From Agapanthus africanus (taxonomy: Eukaryota; Streptophyta; Magnoliopsida; Asparagales; Amaryllidaceae), in NCBI GenBank assembly GCA_030015575.1, contig JASDDO010000016.1, forward strand, positions 108,271,241 to 108,335,240: 64,000 nt of DNA. The letters are read 5' to 3'. Positions 55,127 through 64,000 of the stretch are shown here, in pieces. Made by a program: the position numbers and the translations under genes. Every line of letters begins with the position of its first letter. Position 1 is the first letter of the stretch. Below the pieces are notes generated by a model that worked only from the letters and a program-made list of their open reading frames with translations, was not told the origin of the DNA and did not search any database.

Positions 55127-56566
55127 ATGCCGCCAAAGACTACGAGGGCGCAGAGAGCGGCCGCGAGGGCCGAGATTCGAGTTGACTCGTCCGAGAAAAG
55201 GACTGGTCCGGGTAGTACACCGGTTGTGCCCGAGCAGGCTGTTCCTGCCGTGACAGATCAGATTGCTATGTTAGGGGTTGGTGTGCAGGAAATATGCCAG
55301 ACGATGGGGTCCAGTATGCAGGAGATGCGCCAGATGATGGGATCTTTAGTTGAGACACTTCGAGCGCAGCGACCAGATGTAGTTCCACCCAATGCGGAGA
55401 CCACGGTGGTACCCACAGTTCAGGCAGTTGCACCTGCGACTACAGAGGTTATTACAGTATCGCTGTCAGAGTTTATGAGGCTGAAGCCTCCGGTCTTCAC
55501 AGGCACCGATGTGGCCGAGGATCCACAATCTTTCATTGATAGGATGGCGCGGATATGTCGTTCACTTAGATGCGCAGATGCCAGATGGGTTGAGTTCGCG
55601 AGCTTTCGCTTGGAAGGTCTTGCGCAGAAATGGTACGAATCAGTCGAGAAGGGTAGAGCAGCAGGTCTACCTCCTATGACCTGGACAGAGTTCGTGGCGC
55701 TATTCCTTGCCCGCTTTCTTCCCCTGAGTGTCAGAGATGCTAGAGCACGCAGGTTCGAGTCCTTACGCCAGACGCCAGGGATGTCAGTGGCAGAGTACGA
55801 TGTGCTGTTCACCGAGCTATCCGTTTATGCTCCGTATCTAGTGGCTACTGAGGAGTTGCGAGTTAAGAGATTTGTCCGAGGCTTGCTTACACCACTATTC
55901 CTTGCTATCAGCTCGCAGCATTACGAGACATACGCAGCAGCAGTAGATGCAGCATTATTAGTTGAGGAGCGCCTTGCTGAGACTTCGGCAGTTCCAGGGC
56001 CGAAGAGAGTTCGTGCAGATACGTCAGTGCAGAGACGACCTTTCCGGTGTCGTGACAGGCACCTTGCAGGTGGCAGAGATTCGAGACGAGGCCGATTGTT
56101 TAGCTCCTATTCCCAGGAGGGTCAGCGACCGTCATCGGGATGCTACCGTTGCGGGAGTTCTTATCATCGTGTGCGAGATTGTCCTGAGGTACCCCGGAGT
56201 GGGGCGGAAGCACCACATGTTACATTACCACCTTCACCACCCCAGACGGCATTGCCGATAGTACCTGCCGTTACTCCGCATCAGACGCATACACAGAGAG
56301 GTCATAGTCGCGGAGGATTTGTTCATAGAGGACGAGGTGGCCGAGGTAGAGGGCACCCAGCGGCCGGCAGGGGACAGTTAGTTGCAGGTGGAGGACAAGC
56401 GCAAATTTTTGCTTTGACGCATCAGGACGCGCATGCGTCCAATGCGGTGGTCTCAGGTATCCTTTCTGTATGTTCGGTTGATGCACACATATTATTCGAT
56501 CCCGGATCCACGCACTCGTACGTATCCACACACTTTGTGCCGAGTTTGGGTAGAGAGTCCGGTTAG
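55127..56566 (+). CDS. Tek1 Gag and start of protease
   Basis: ATG at 55127-55129 (MPPKTTRAQRAAARAEIR) is preferred; the frame extends 23 codons upstream without another ATG. The Gag core around 55480-55980 has FTGTDVAEDPQSFIDRMARI and FLARFLPLSVRDARARRFE. The zinc knuckle CYRCGSSYHRVRDC is at about 56142-56183. An R/G-rich stretch follows (about 56280-56390). The protease begins near 56450 with active site LFDPGSTHSYVS, where Pro occupies the usual Ser/Thr place, as in many plant chromoviruses. The frame stops at TAG 56564-56566; relatives continue into protease and RT. Confidence 0.87.
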   Translation: MPPKTTRAQRAAARAEIRVDSSEKRTGPGSTPVVPEQAVPAVTDQIAMLGVGVQEICQTMGSSMQEMRQMMGSLVETLRAQRPDVVPPNAETTVVPTVQAVAPATTEVITVSLSEFMRLKPPVFTGTDVAEDPQSFIDRMARICRSLRCADARWVEFASFRLEGLAQKWYESVEKGRAAGLPPMTWTEFVALFLARFLPLSVRDARARRFESLRQTPGMSVAEYDVLFTELSVYAPYLVATEELRVKRFVRGLLTPLFLAISSQHYETYAAAVDAALLVEERLAETSAVPGPKRVRADTSVQRRPFRCRDRHLAGGRDSRRGRLFSSYSQEGQRPSSGCYRCGSSYHRVRDCPEVPRSGAEAPHVTLPPSPPQTALPIVPAVTPHQTHTQRGHSRGGFVHRGRGGRGRGHPAAGRGQLVAGGGQAQIFALTHQDAHASNAVVSGILSVCSVDAHILFDPGSTHSYVSTHFVPSLGRESG

Positions 56567-57320
56567 CTTGACCAGCCGCTTGTTGTGACTACTCCTATGG
56601 GAGAGTCGTTTGTTGCTAGGCACGTGTTCCGATCCTGTACCGTCCGTATTGGCGAGAGAGTTGCCGATCGATTTGATCCTTCTTGAGATGTTGGACTTCG
56701 ACGTTCTTTTGGGCATGGATTGGTTAGCCACGTGCTATGCTTCTGTTGACTGCCGCGAGAAGACAGTTCGATTTTGTTTTCCCGGCGAGTCAGTTGTTGT
56801 TGTGTTGGGGGACCGTGGTGCCACCCCTCACAGTGTGATTTCTTCTTTTCACGCTGGACAGCTTTTGAGGATGGGATGTCAGGGATTTCTCCCCTATGTT
56901 TGCGATACTAGAGCTACAGAGGTTCCGGTGGATCAGGTTCCGGTTGTTAGCGAGTTCCCTGATGTGTTCCCTGACGAGCTTCCTGGGCTACCGCCCGAGC
57001 GTGATATTTCTTTCTGCATTGACTTGGTTCCTGGCACGGGGCCTATTTCTGTACCGCCTTATCGGATGGCCCCGGCGGAACATAGAGAATTGAAGGGCCA
57101 GTTGCAGGACTTGCTGTATAAGGGACTTATTCGACCCAGTGTTTCTCCTTGGGGTGCTCCAGTCCTGTTTGTCAAGAAGATGGACGACAGTATGCGTTTG
57201 TGTATCGACTACCGCCAGCTGAACAGGGTGATAGTGCGAAACAGATATCCTTTGCCATGCATCGACGATTTATTCGACCAGCTTCAGGGGGTAGGATACT
57301 TTTCGAGGATCGATTTGTGA
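56567..57320 (+). pseudogene. Tek1 protease C-terminus and RT N-terminus
   Basis: After the TAG the reading passes through a shift of one base near 56650 (GGCGAGAGAG region) into the frame with [22 protein letters not shown], the second half of the protease. The RT then starts with [54 protein letters not shown] and [10 protein letters not shown]. The frame ends after FSRIDL at TGA (57318-57320); the frame beyond is the same, so this is a single nonsense change, probably CGA to TGA. Confidence 0.85.
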
Positions 57321-58076
57321 TCGGGCTACCATCAGCTGCGGGTTCGACAGGAGGACATTCCTAGGACAGCCTTCCGCACACGTTACGGCCATTATGAGTT
57401 TTTGGTGATGTCGTTCGGACTCACCAACGCGCCAGCAGCATTTATGGATTTGATGAACCGTATTTTCCGGCCGTATCTTGATCTGTTCATCATAGTGTTC
57501 ATTGACGATATCTTGGTGTATTCTCGGAGTAGAGAGGAGCACGAGCAGCACCTGCGGATTACACTGCAGACCTTGAGGAAGAATCCACTTTTCGCCAAAT
57601 TCTCCAAGTGTGCCTTCTGGCTGGACAGCATAGACTTCTTGGGGTACGTGATTACACGAGATGGTATATGTGTCGACCCGAGGAAGATCGAGGCAGTTCG
57701 GAGTTGGCCTAGACCCACGTCAGTGACGGAGGTTCCCAGCTTTCTAGGGCTGGCCGGCTATTACCGGCGATTCGTGCAGGACTTCTCTCGCATTGCTACA
57801 CCTTTGAATGGGTTGACCCGGAAGGGAGTTCGCTTCGATTGGACGGAGGAGTGTGAGTACAGTTTCCAGCGGCTACGGGCTCTACTGACTACGACACCAG
57901 TGCTATCATTACCTTCAGGATCAGGCGGATTTGTGGTCTACTGCGATGCTTCACGAGTAGGGCTGGGGTACGTTTTGATGCAGCATGATAGAGTGATCGC
58001 GTATGCTTCGCGGCAATTAAAGAAACATGAACAGAATTATCCCACTCATGATCTGGAGATGGCTGCAGTGGTCTTT
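57321..58076 (+). pseudogene. Tek1 RT palm and RNase H N-terminus
   Basis: The RT continues with [27 protein letters not shown] and the polymerase motif FIDDILVYS (about 57506). The thumb has [11 protein letters not shown] and [16 protein letters not shown]. RNase H starts with [17 protein letters not shown], carrying the first catalytic Asp, and [19 protein letters not shown]. The frame is open until the Copia-5 solo LTR begins at 58077, between codons. Confidence 0.88.
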
Positions 58077-60158
58077 TGAAGGGTTAGCCTAGCACCTCGT
58101 CAAGGGTTTGGTAGCATCACATATGCCATAATCAAAATTTTAGAGGTGCTAAGTTAACTCGACAAGAATCGAAACTAGAAGTTTAGGGATTCATACAAAT
58201 AAGCATCACATGCAAATATAAAACTATCACTAAGAGTAGAGATTACAACCTTTGTAGATCTCCCTCGGTGACTCCTTGGTACTATGAGAGTTTGGAACGG
58301 ATCGATGGAAGCCCTCCTTGTCCACGATGATCCACCCGAAGTCCCTTTGCCCAAAGCTCCTTGCCTTACTTGTTTCGCGAACGAAGTAGAGCAAACACCC
58401 TACACAAATCGGCTAGATGTGTGTAGTATGATGATGTGGTTTATATTCAACAATTGAAACCCTTTCTTTTATCAACTTCACTCAAGAGAAAAATCAAGAG
58501 AGGAAGAAGAAGATAATGGTGGCTAAGCTTGAGCTTTCTATCATATCACATATGATAACTTGTTTTCACACCCTTGTTCACAATTTTTCCCTTGTATTTT
58601 TCATTGTATGTTTCATATCACATATGAAGTTATTTATAGTGATGAGAAGGAATAATTATCATTATTCCATTCCCACTATAATTATGGGTGGAATTTCTTT
58701 TCATAAAGAATTAAGCATGGGTGGAAATTCTTTTCATTAAGTTAAATAAAGCTTACCCACTAAAGAATAAAGGAGCATGAGTGGGTTTTCTTTACATTAA
58801 CTTAAAATGATAAATATAAATAAAAGCTTCAATATAAGTCTTGCATTGCCACCATTCTTGTATCATCAACCATGATACTATGTATGCATGTATGTGTCCA
58901 TGCACATCATCATGTGCATACATGCATGCATACAAAAGGATTTAATTAAAGAATTAATCTAAATGTAATTTGTTAAATCAACACTTGATTTAGCAAACCG
59001 GTCATATCACATACAATCCGACAAGTAGAAAATGCCTGATTAATATACGTTATCACATAACCGTATTTAATCGGGTCCCGCGGATATCTCATATGCACAC
59101 CACATCTTTTTGCCTGAGCCAGGAAACTTCATTGTGGGACTCTAAGACTCGTCAATACGCCGGCAGTAGATGATGATCATATCAAACACCTACAAGCCGC
59201 AAGAGGTCAGCTAAACATAACGGCTACCCGGGTATTGAAACGATCAGAAGAAAACCAGCGAAGCTGTAAAAACTCCCGTCGAGCCAACTGGCAACACTTG
59301 CCGTACAGTCCGGTCTCTTCGTCAGATATGCTGCATATCGAGTCCAGGGATGGAATCGTCGACCCCAGTAACTCAATAAGTCATGCTGGTGTATGGCTCA
59401 TAACAGATCGAGAAACTACTGATAACTCTTATCAGTAAATCTCAGCAGCCCTGGACAGGGACTTCATGTTATAGCCAATCGAGCATAGCACAACATCAAC
59501 TCCCAATACCGGGAGAGACGAAACCCCTCCTATCGCTCATTGCGTCTTTGCGCCTCGAGACTGTACCCAAAGACCACCTGTTTGCACGACTCAGTAGAGC
59601 CGTGGTAGGGTGGAGATCAAAGTATAGTGGGAGGACACACAAGACTCTATGACGATCTCGGGTCTACAGACTAACCTGTACCAGTGTCACCTGAGAACTG
59701 CTATCCGACGATAGATATAATACCACATAGGAGTTCTCAGCGAGTCCGTTCAGTGTACCCAGTCTCCACTGAGCACCCGCATACAATCTTTGGTGTCTCC
59801 TCACCAGATAGATATGAGATCTTCCATCGCCCATCATATGGGACAAGAATGGTATACGCTAGTCTATTCTGGAATATCGATGCCCTGTCTCGATACACCC
59901 TCGACTAGGAACAGTTCAAGGATATGCTTATAAACTACACGTGCCCCACTAGTATGATCCGCATCATAATCACAGTAGTCAAGCAAATATCCTTTGGGCT
60001 TTATCAACATGTGTAAATGATTAAATCTACATGTCCAGATAAAGTAAACCAGATAGCGTACTATCATGTTGAGCAAGAAAGTCATCTATCTCCATAGATT
60101 ATATGTCCAAGTTTCCACTATCCATATAATGGCCTTTAGGGCATACATATTACTAACA
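58077..60158 (-). mobile_element. Copia-5: solo LTR of an Angela-like element, TSD TCTTT
   Basis: This 2082-bp LTR reads TGAAGGG...TACTAACA on the plus strand. It has target copies TCTTT at 58072-58076 and 60159-60163 and no interior. It resembles the Copia-3 LTR over its length. A minus-strand TATA candidate lies near 58630-58641 (CTATAAATA). It is best explained by recombination between two LTRs of a full element. Removing it with one target copy rejoins the Tek1 frame exactly. Confidence 0.93.
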
Positions 60159-61942
60159 TCTTTGCACTCAAGATCTGGCGACATTATCTGTATGGAGAGT
60201 CGTGCCAGATATTCACTGACCACAAGAGCTTAAAGTACATATTTCAGCAGTGAGACCTAAACCTTAGACAGCGCCGATGGATGTAGTTAGTGAAGGACTA
60301 CGATTGTGAGATCTTGTATCACCCGGGCAGGGCGAATGTAGTGGCGGATGCTTTGAGCAGGAGGCCCGGGGGTAGTCTATCCTGTTTGAGCGCAGTGCAG
60401 AGGCAGTCGTCGGCGGATTGGCAGATCTTATGCGACAGCCGGGTACAGTTCGAGTTTACGCTGATCGGAGGACAGATGGCTCATGTTCGTGCACGCCCAC
60501 AGTTTCTTGACCGTATACATGAGGCACAGCACAGTGATGACCGCTGTTCAGAGATCAGGACACAGATGGGACATGGCAGATTTTCCGAGTTCGTGATCGA
60601 TGATCAGGGGATACTACGATTTGGAGCTAGACTGTGCGTACCAGATGCTGAGGGATTACGGCGCGAGATTCTTGAGGAGGCACATCGGTCGGTATATAGT
60701 GTTCATCTCGGTTCCACCAAGATGTACCACGATATGAGAGAGGTTTACTGGTGGGACGGTATGAAGAGGGATATTGCAGATTTTGTGTCGAGATGCCTGA
60801 CTTGTCAGCATGTCAAGACTGAGCACCGGAGGCCCGCGGGAGAGCTACAGCCATTACCTATTCCGGAGTGGAAATGGGAACAGATATCTATGGATTTCAT
60901 TGTTGGTCTACCCAGGACTAGTCGAGGGTATGACTCCATCTGGGTGATCGTGGATCGTTTGACGAAAGCGGCTCACTTCCTACCGGTGAAGACGACTTTC
61001 GGATTTGCTCAGTATGCCCAGATTTACATTGATGAGATTGTACGACTGCACGGAGTTCCGACATGCATCGTGTCCGATAGAGGCACCCAGTTTACCAGCC
61101 GACTATGGCAGAGGCTTCAGGAGGCTTTGGGCACTCGCTTGAGTTTCAGCACAGCATTCTATCCGCAAACCGACGGACAGTCAGAGCGGACTATTCAGAC
61201 TCTCGAGGACATGCTCAGAGCATGCGTTTTAGACTTCGGAGGTAGCTGGGATCATCATTTGCCCTTAGTAGAGTTCTCCTCCAACAACAGCTACCAGGAG
61301 ACCATTCAGATGGCACCGTTTGAGGCTCTTTATGGGAGGAGATGCAGATCGCCAACCTGTTGGACGGAGCTCAGTGAGAGCAGTATCTTAGGGCCGCAGA
61401 TTGTGGAGGAGACGACCGCGAAGATCCAGTTGATTCGCGATAGGATGAGAGCAGCCCAGAGTAGGCAGAGATCTTATGCGGACCGTCGTCGGCGCAGACT
61501 TGAGTTTTCTGTTGGTGATCATGTTTTCTTGAGGGTCTCCCCAATGAAAGGCGTAATGAGATTTGGGAAGAAGGGGAAGCTTAGTCCCAGATATGTGGGC
61601 CCCTTCGAGATCCTTGAGCGTATTGGTGCGGTTGCGTATCAATTAGCCCTTCCGCCCAGTTTTCCAGACATGCACCCCGTATTTCACGTTTCGATGCTCC
61701 GCAGATATCTTCATGATCCTTTGCATGCGATTCAGCACCCGACGATCCAGCTTGAGCGCGACCTTTCCTATGCAGAGCAGCCGGTGATGATCTTGGATCG
61801 GCAAGTGAAGAAATTGAGGTCGAAAGAGATACCGTCCGTCAAAGTACTTTGGCGTGGCCAGAGCGGCGAGGAAGTCACTTGGGAGACCGAGAGCGAGATG
61901 AGGAAGAGGTATCCCCATCTTTCTGAAGGTGCGTATAGTTAG
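60159..61942 (+). pseudogene. Tek1 RNase H C-terminus, integrase and chromodomain-like tail
   Basis: RNase H resumes with [27 protein letters not shown], interrupted by TGA (60251-60253) and TAG (60284-60286), then VKDYDCEILYHPGRANVVADALSRR. From there the frame is open to 61942. The integrase has the zinc-binding H...H...CLTCQ region (about 60690-60800), catalytic motifs MDFIVGLP (about 60892), VSDRGTQFTS (about 61069) and DGQSERTIQTLEDML (about 61168), and the GPF/Y module GPFEILERIGAVAYQL (about 61600). The tail EQPVMILDRQVKKLRSKEI, then VKVLWRG and EEVTWETE, is a group-II-type chromodomain-like segment thought to guide insertion into heterochromatin. Confidence 0.88.
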
Positions 61943-61968
61943 ATTTTTAAATTCAGGGACCGAATTTC

Positions 61969-61982
61969 TTTAAGGGGGGTAG
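61969..61982 (+). other. Polypurine tract of Tek1
   Basis: An AAGGGGGGTAGA-type tract lies just upstream of the 3' LTR start at 61985. Confidence 0.8.
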
Positions 61983-61984
61983 AT

Positions 61985-64000
61985 TGTAACACTTTGGATT
62001 TCCGTTTGAATGTCTTTCGTGATAATTAGTGATCGTACGTGTTATTATATATATGTGTTCCTAGGATTATTAGTCATATTTAGTAGTGTTTGCATATTGG
62101 GAATTTTCTTATGCTAGTGCAAACTTGCACACTTAGCCATTTTTGAGACTTAGGGTTTTTGGTAGCATGTTAACCATTTTTCTTGTGTTGCATGGTTGTT
62201 ATTTTCCCCACCATTTTAACCTAAGCAAAACCCCATTTTATAATTCAAATCCTAATAAACAAATGAGCATGGTGTTAGGTATGAAACTTTGACTTTTTGA
62301 CCCCTTTTCTTCTCTCTTCTCTATCTTTCCCTCATTCTGAATCCAGCAGCAATTCCAGCAGCCAAAAACCCCCATCTTCCTCCATATTCTCTTCTCTTTT
62401 CATTCCCCTTTGATCCATACACAAAACCCTATACTTATCAACTCATTTTCTTCACAAAACCATGGAAAAGTGAGGTTTTTGAGGTGTTCAAAGACAAATC
62501 TGCACACTTGAGGGGAAAAACTGAGACTTTTGGTGTTTTATAAGGTCTTTAGAAGGTATAAACTCATGTCTTAACCCCTTTTTCCATAACTTGTAGTATT
62601 CTTTAGTAAAAATCTCATTTTTGTGCATTTTTGGTGATATTTAAGGATATTTGTGATTCACATGTTAGATTAGGGTTTTGTTAGTTGTGTTAGCTCTATT
62701 ATATGTTATTAGAGCAATCTTAGGCCAAGTTTTGTTTCAGTTTGCACAAAAATACCCTAAAGTTCCATTTTAGTGCAAAGTGTGGATTTTAACTTGAAAT
62801 AGGGCCCTGTATGATCTGCTGCTACCCGAGACATTTCAGAGTAAAACTAGATGTTACTGTAGCATGTATGGGGGGTATGGAGTGCACACACCAAACCTGG
62901 GAGCCCAATTCCCAATTGAGGCCGCCGAAATATTCATTCTGGCCGCAATTTGCGGCCATATGGGGGTGCTTTGGGTTGGGGTTTAGGGTGTGGGTGTCTG
63001 CTGCTATGTGGGTTGTTTTGGTATATATAGTTTTACAATATCTTTCCTGTATCAAAATCTGGAGGTGATTACCTATTTTCCCGTATTTTCAATCTTTCGC
63101 GACACGCGTGATACGTGTGTGTGGGTTTGGGGTTTCTGCGTATCGCGACGCAACGGAGTGGTTTCAGGCGCGTAACCACACGTTTCAGCGTATCGTACAT
63201 GCGCACTTGGTTCGCGGCACGAGTTACTAGTTCGGCTTTATTGTCGTGTTTGTGTGACTTCAAGCTTACATGTGATATATTGTGTAATTCTAGGTTCGCA
63301 GGCGAGTACGGCGGACGCCGCGCAGAAGGGGAAAAAAGTTGTTGGCTATACCTAGCAAGAGACTACGGTGAATAGATTTCACATCTACGGGGATATCGCC
63401 CGCATGGCGTTCTACGTCAGGGCTGATAGGACCTTATAGTTTCCTTTGTATACCTTGACTATTCATGGCTACTATTTAGTGCATGCTGCACTCCCTGCTA
63501 TTTGGATATAAACTAGAATTGATATAACACCGCACCATTACTAACGGTCCATGTTGCACGAGCACTATCCTGCATGTTACACACACACCGTTAGTAATTG
63601 CCATGACACTCACACTGTAGAATTTACATCGGATCATCATATTGTAGCTCATCTATATGTGACTTGACATGCTATTCATACTTGATGCCTATATCACATC
63701 GAATCATCATATTGTAGCTCATCTATATGTGACTTGACATGCTATTCATACTTGATGCCTATATCACATCGGATCATCATATTGTAGCTCATCTATATGT
63801 GACTTTACATGCTATTCACACTTGATGCCTATATCACATCGGATCATCATATTGTAGCTCATCTATATGTGGCTTGACATGCTATTCATACTTGATGCCT
63901 ATATCACATCGGATCATCATATTGTAGCTCATCTATATGTGGCTTGACATGCTACTCATACATGATGCCTATATCACATCGGATCATCATATTGTAGCTC
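61985..64000 (+). repeat. 3' LTR of Tek1 (truncated by window)
   Basis: It starts TGTAACACTTTGG and follows the 5' LTR (41170 onward) closely. About 1.6 kb of its expected 3.6 kb lies beyond the window. It has a perfect 8-bp-arm near-palindrome at 62941-62957 and a TATA box at 63022-63030. Confidence 0.9.
63626..64000 (+). repeat. 70-bp tandem repeat array in Tek1 3' LTR
   Basis: Five full 70-bp units and the start of a sixth are visible before the window ends, the same unit as at 42811-43450. The order of GTGACTT and GTGGCTT variants differs from the 5' LTR array. Confidence 0.9.

Larger units (their letters stand above)
41170..64000 (+). mobile_element. Tek1: Tekay/Del-like chromovirus (Ty3/gypsy), interrupted twice, 3' end off window
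   Basis: This is a plus-strand Ty3/gypsy element. The 5' LTR is 41170-44598 plus 54708-54889 (3611 bp), the primer site 54894-54905, Gag-Pol 55127-61942, the polypurine tract about 61969-61982 and the 3' LTR from 61985, cut by the window edge. Order protease-RT-RNase H-integrase plus a chromodomain-like tail marks a chromovirus. The LTRs look about 97-98% identical where both are visible. Copia-4 and Copia-5 interrupt it. Without insertions it would be about 12.2 kb. Confidence 0.9.

Overview
The window is a stretch of plant (angiosperm) nuclear DNA made entirely, as far as I can see, of nested LTR retrotransposons. No host gene, rRNA or tRNA gene, or CRISPR array is recognisable. The plant assignment rests on the element families: Angela/BARE-like Ty1-copia (LTR starts of the TGTTGGA...ATGCCCTAGAGGC type, iMet primer site), a Tekay/Del-like chromovirus with a C-terminal chromodomain-like tail, and Athila/Tat-type Gag-protease with a tRNA-Asp primer site. 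The sequence does not let me name the species. The depth of nesting suggests a large, repeat-rich genome or a pericentromeric region.

Layout. Copia-0 (-) is the oldest substrate and survives only as a leader piece at 23492-24449. To its left lies Copia-1 (+; 5827-11943 continuing at 22439-23491). Its leader holds GP1 (+; 1-5826), a Gag-protease-only Athila-like element whose 5' end is off the window. Its 3' LTR holds Copia-2 (-; 11944-22433, TSD AAACC). To the right of Copia-0 lies Copia-3 (-; 24450-25442 continuing at 33681-41169), whose 3' LTR holds GP2 (-; 25443-33675, TSD CATAT), a second Gag-protease-only element. The primer-binding site of Copia-3 is cut by a Tekay-like element, Tek1 (+; from 41170 to beyond 64000). 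Tek1 carries Copia-4 (-; 44599-54702, TSD ATATT) in its 5' LTR and Copia-5, a solo LTR (-; 58077-60158, TSD TCTTT), in its polymerase gene. Insertion order is therefore Copia-0, then Copia-1 and Copia-3, then GP1, Copia-2, GP2 and Tek1, then Copia-4 and Copia-5.

Coding content. Copia-3 keeps a full-length gag-protease frame and a lightly broken integrase/RT/RNase H. Copia-1, -2 and -4 all lack gag at the same place and have decayed pol, yet the LTR pairs of Copia-2 and Copia-4 are nearly identical, so they probably moved with proteins supplied by other elements. Tek1 has nearly complete Gag-Pol broken by one frameshift, four stops and the solo-LTR insertion. GP1 and GP2 encode Gag and protease but no RT, RNase H or integrase, and share a 1.4-1.45 kb 3' noncoding region with three extra polypurine tracts at matching positions.

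Most unusual signal: a pair of 16-bp GC palindromes (GCCGCGGATCCGCGGC and variants) about 30 bp apart, in the same orientation relative to element sense. It lies in the leaders of three copia elements, in the leader and both LTRs of GP2, and in the LTR of GP1. In some cases even the spacer between the palindromes is shared across these two unrelated superfamilies. The copia leaders also carry three regularly spaced copies of a small hairpin whose sequence changes between elements while the fold is kept.
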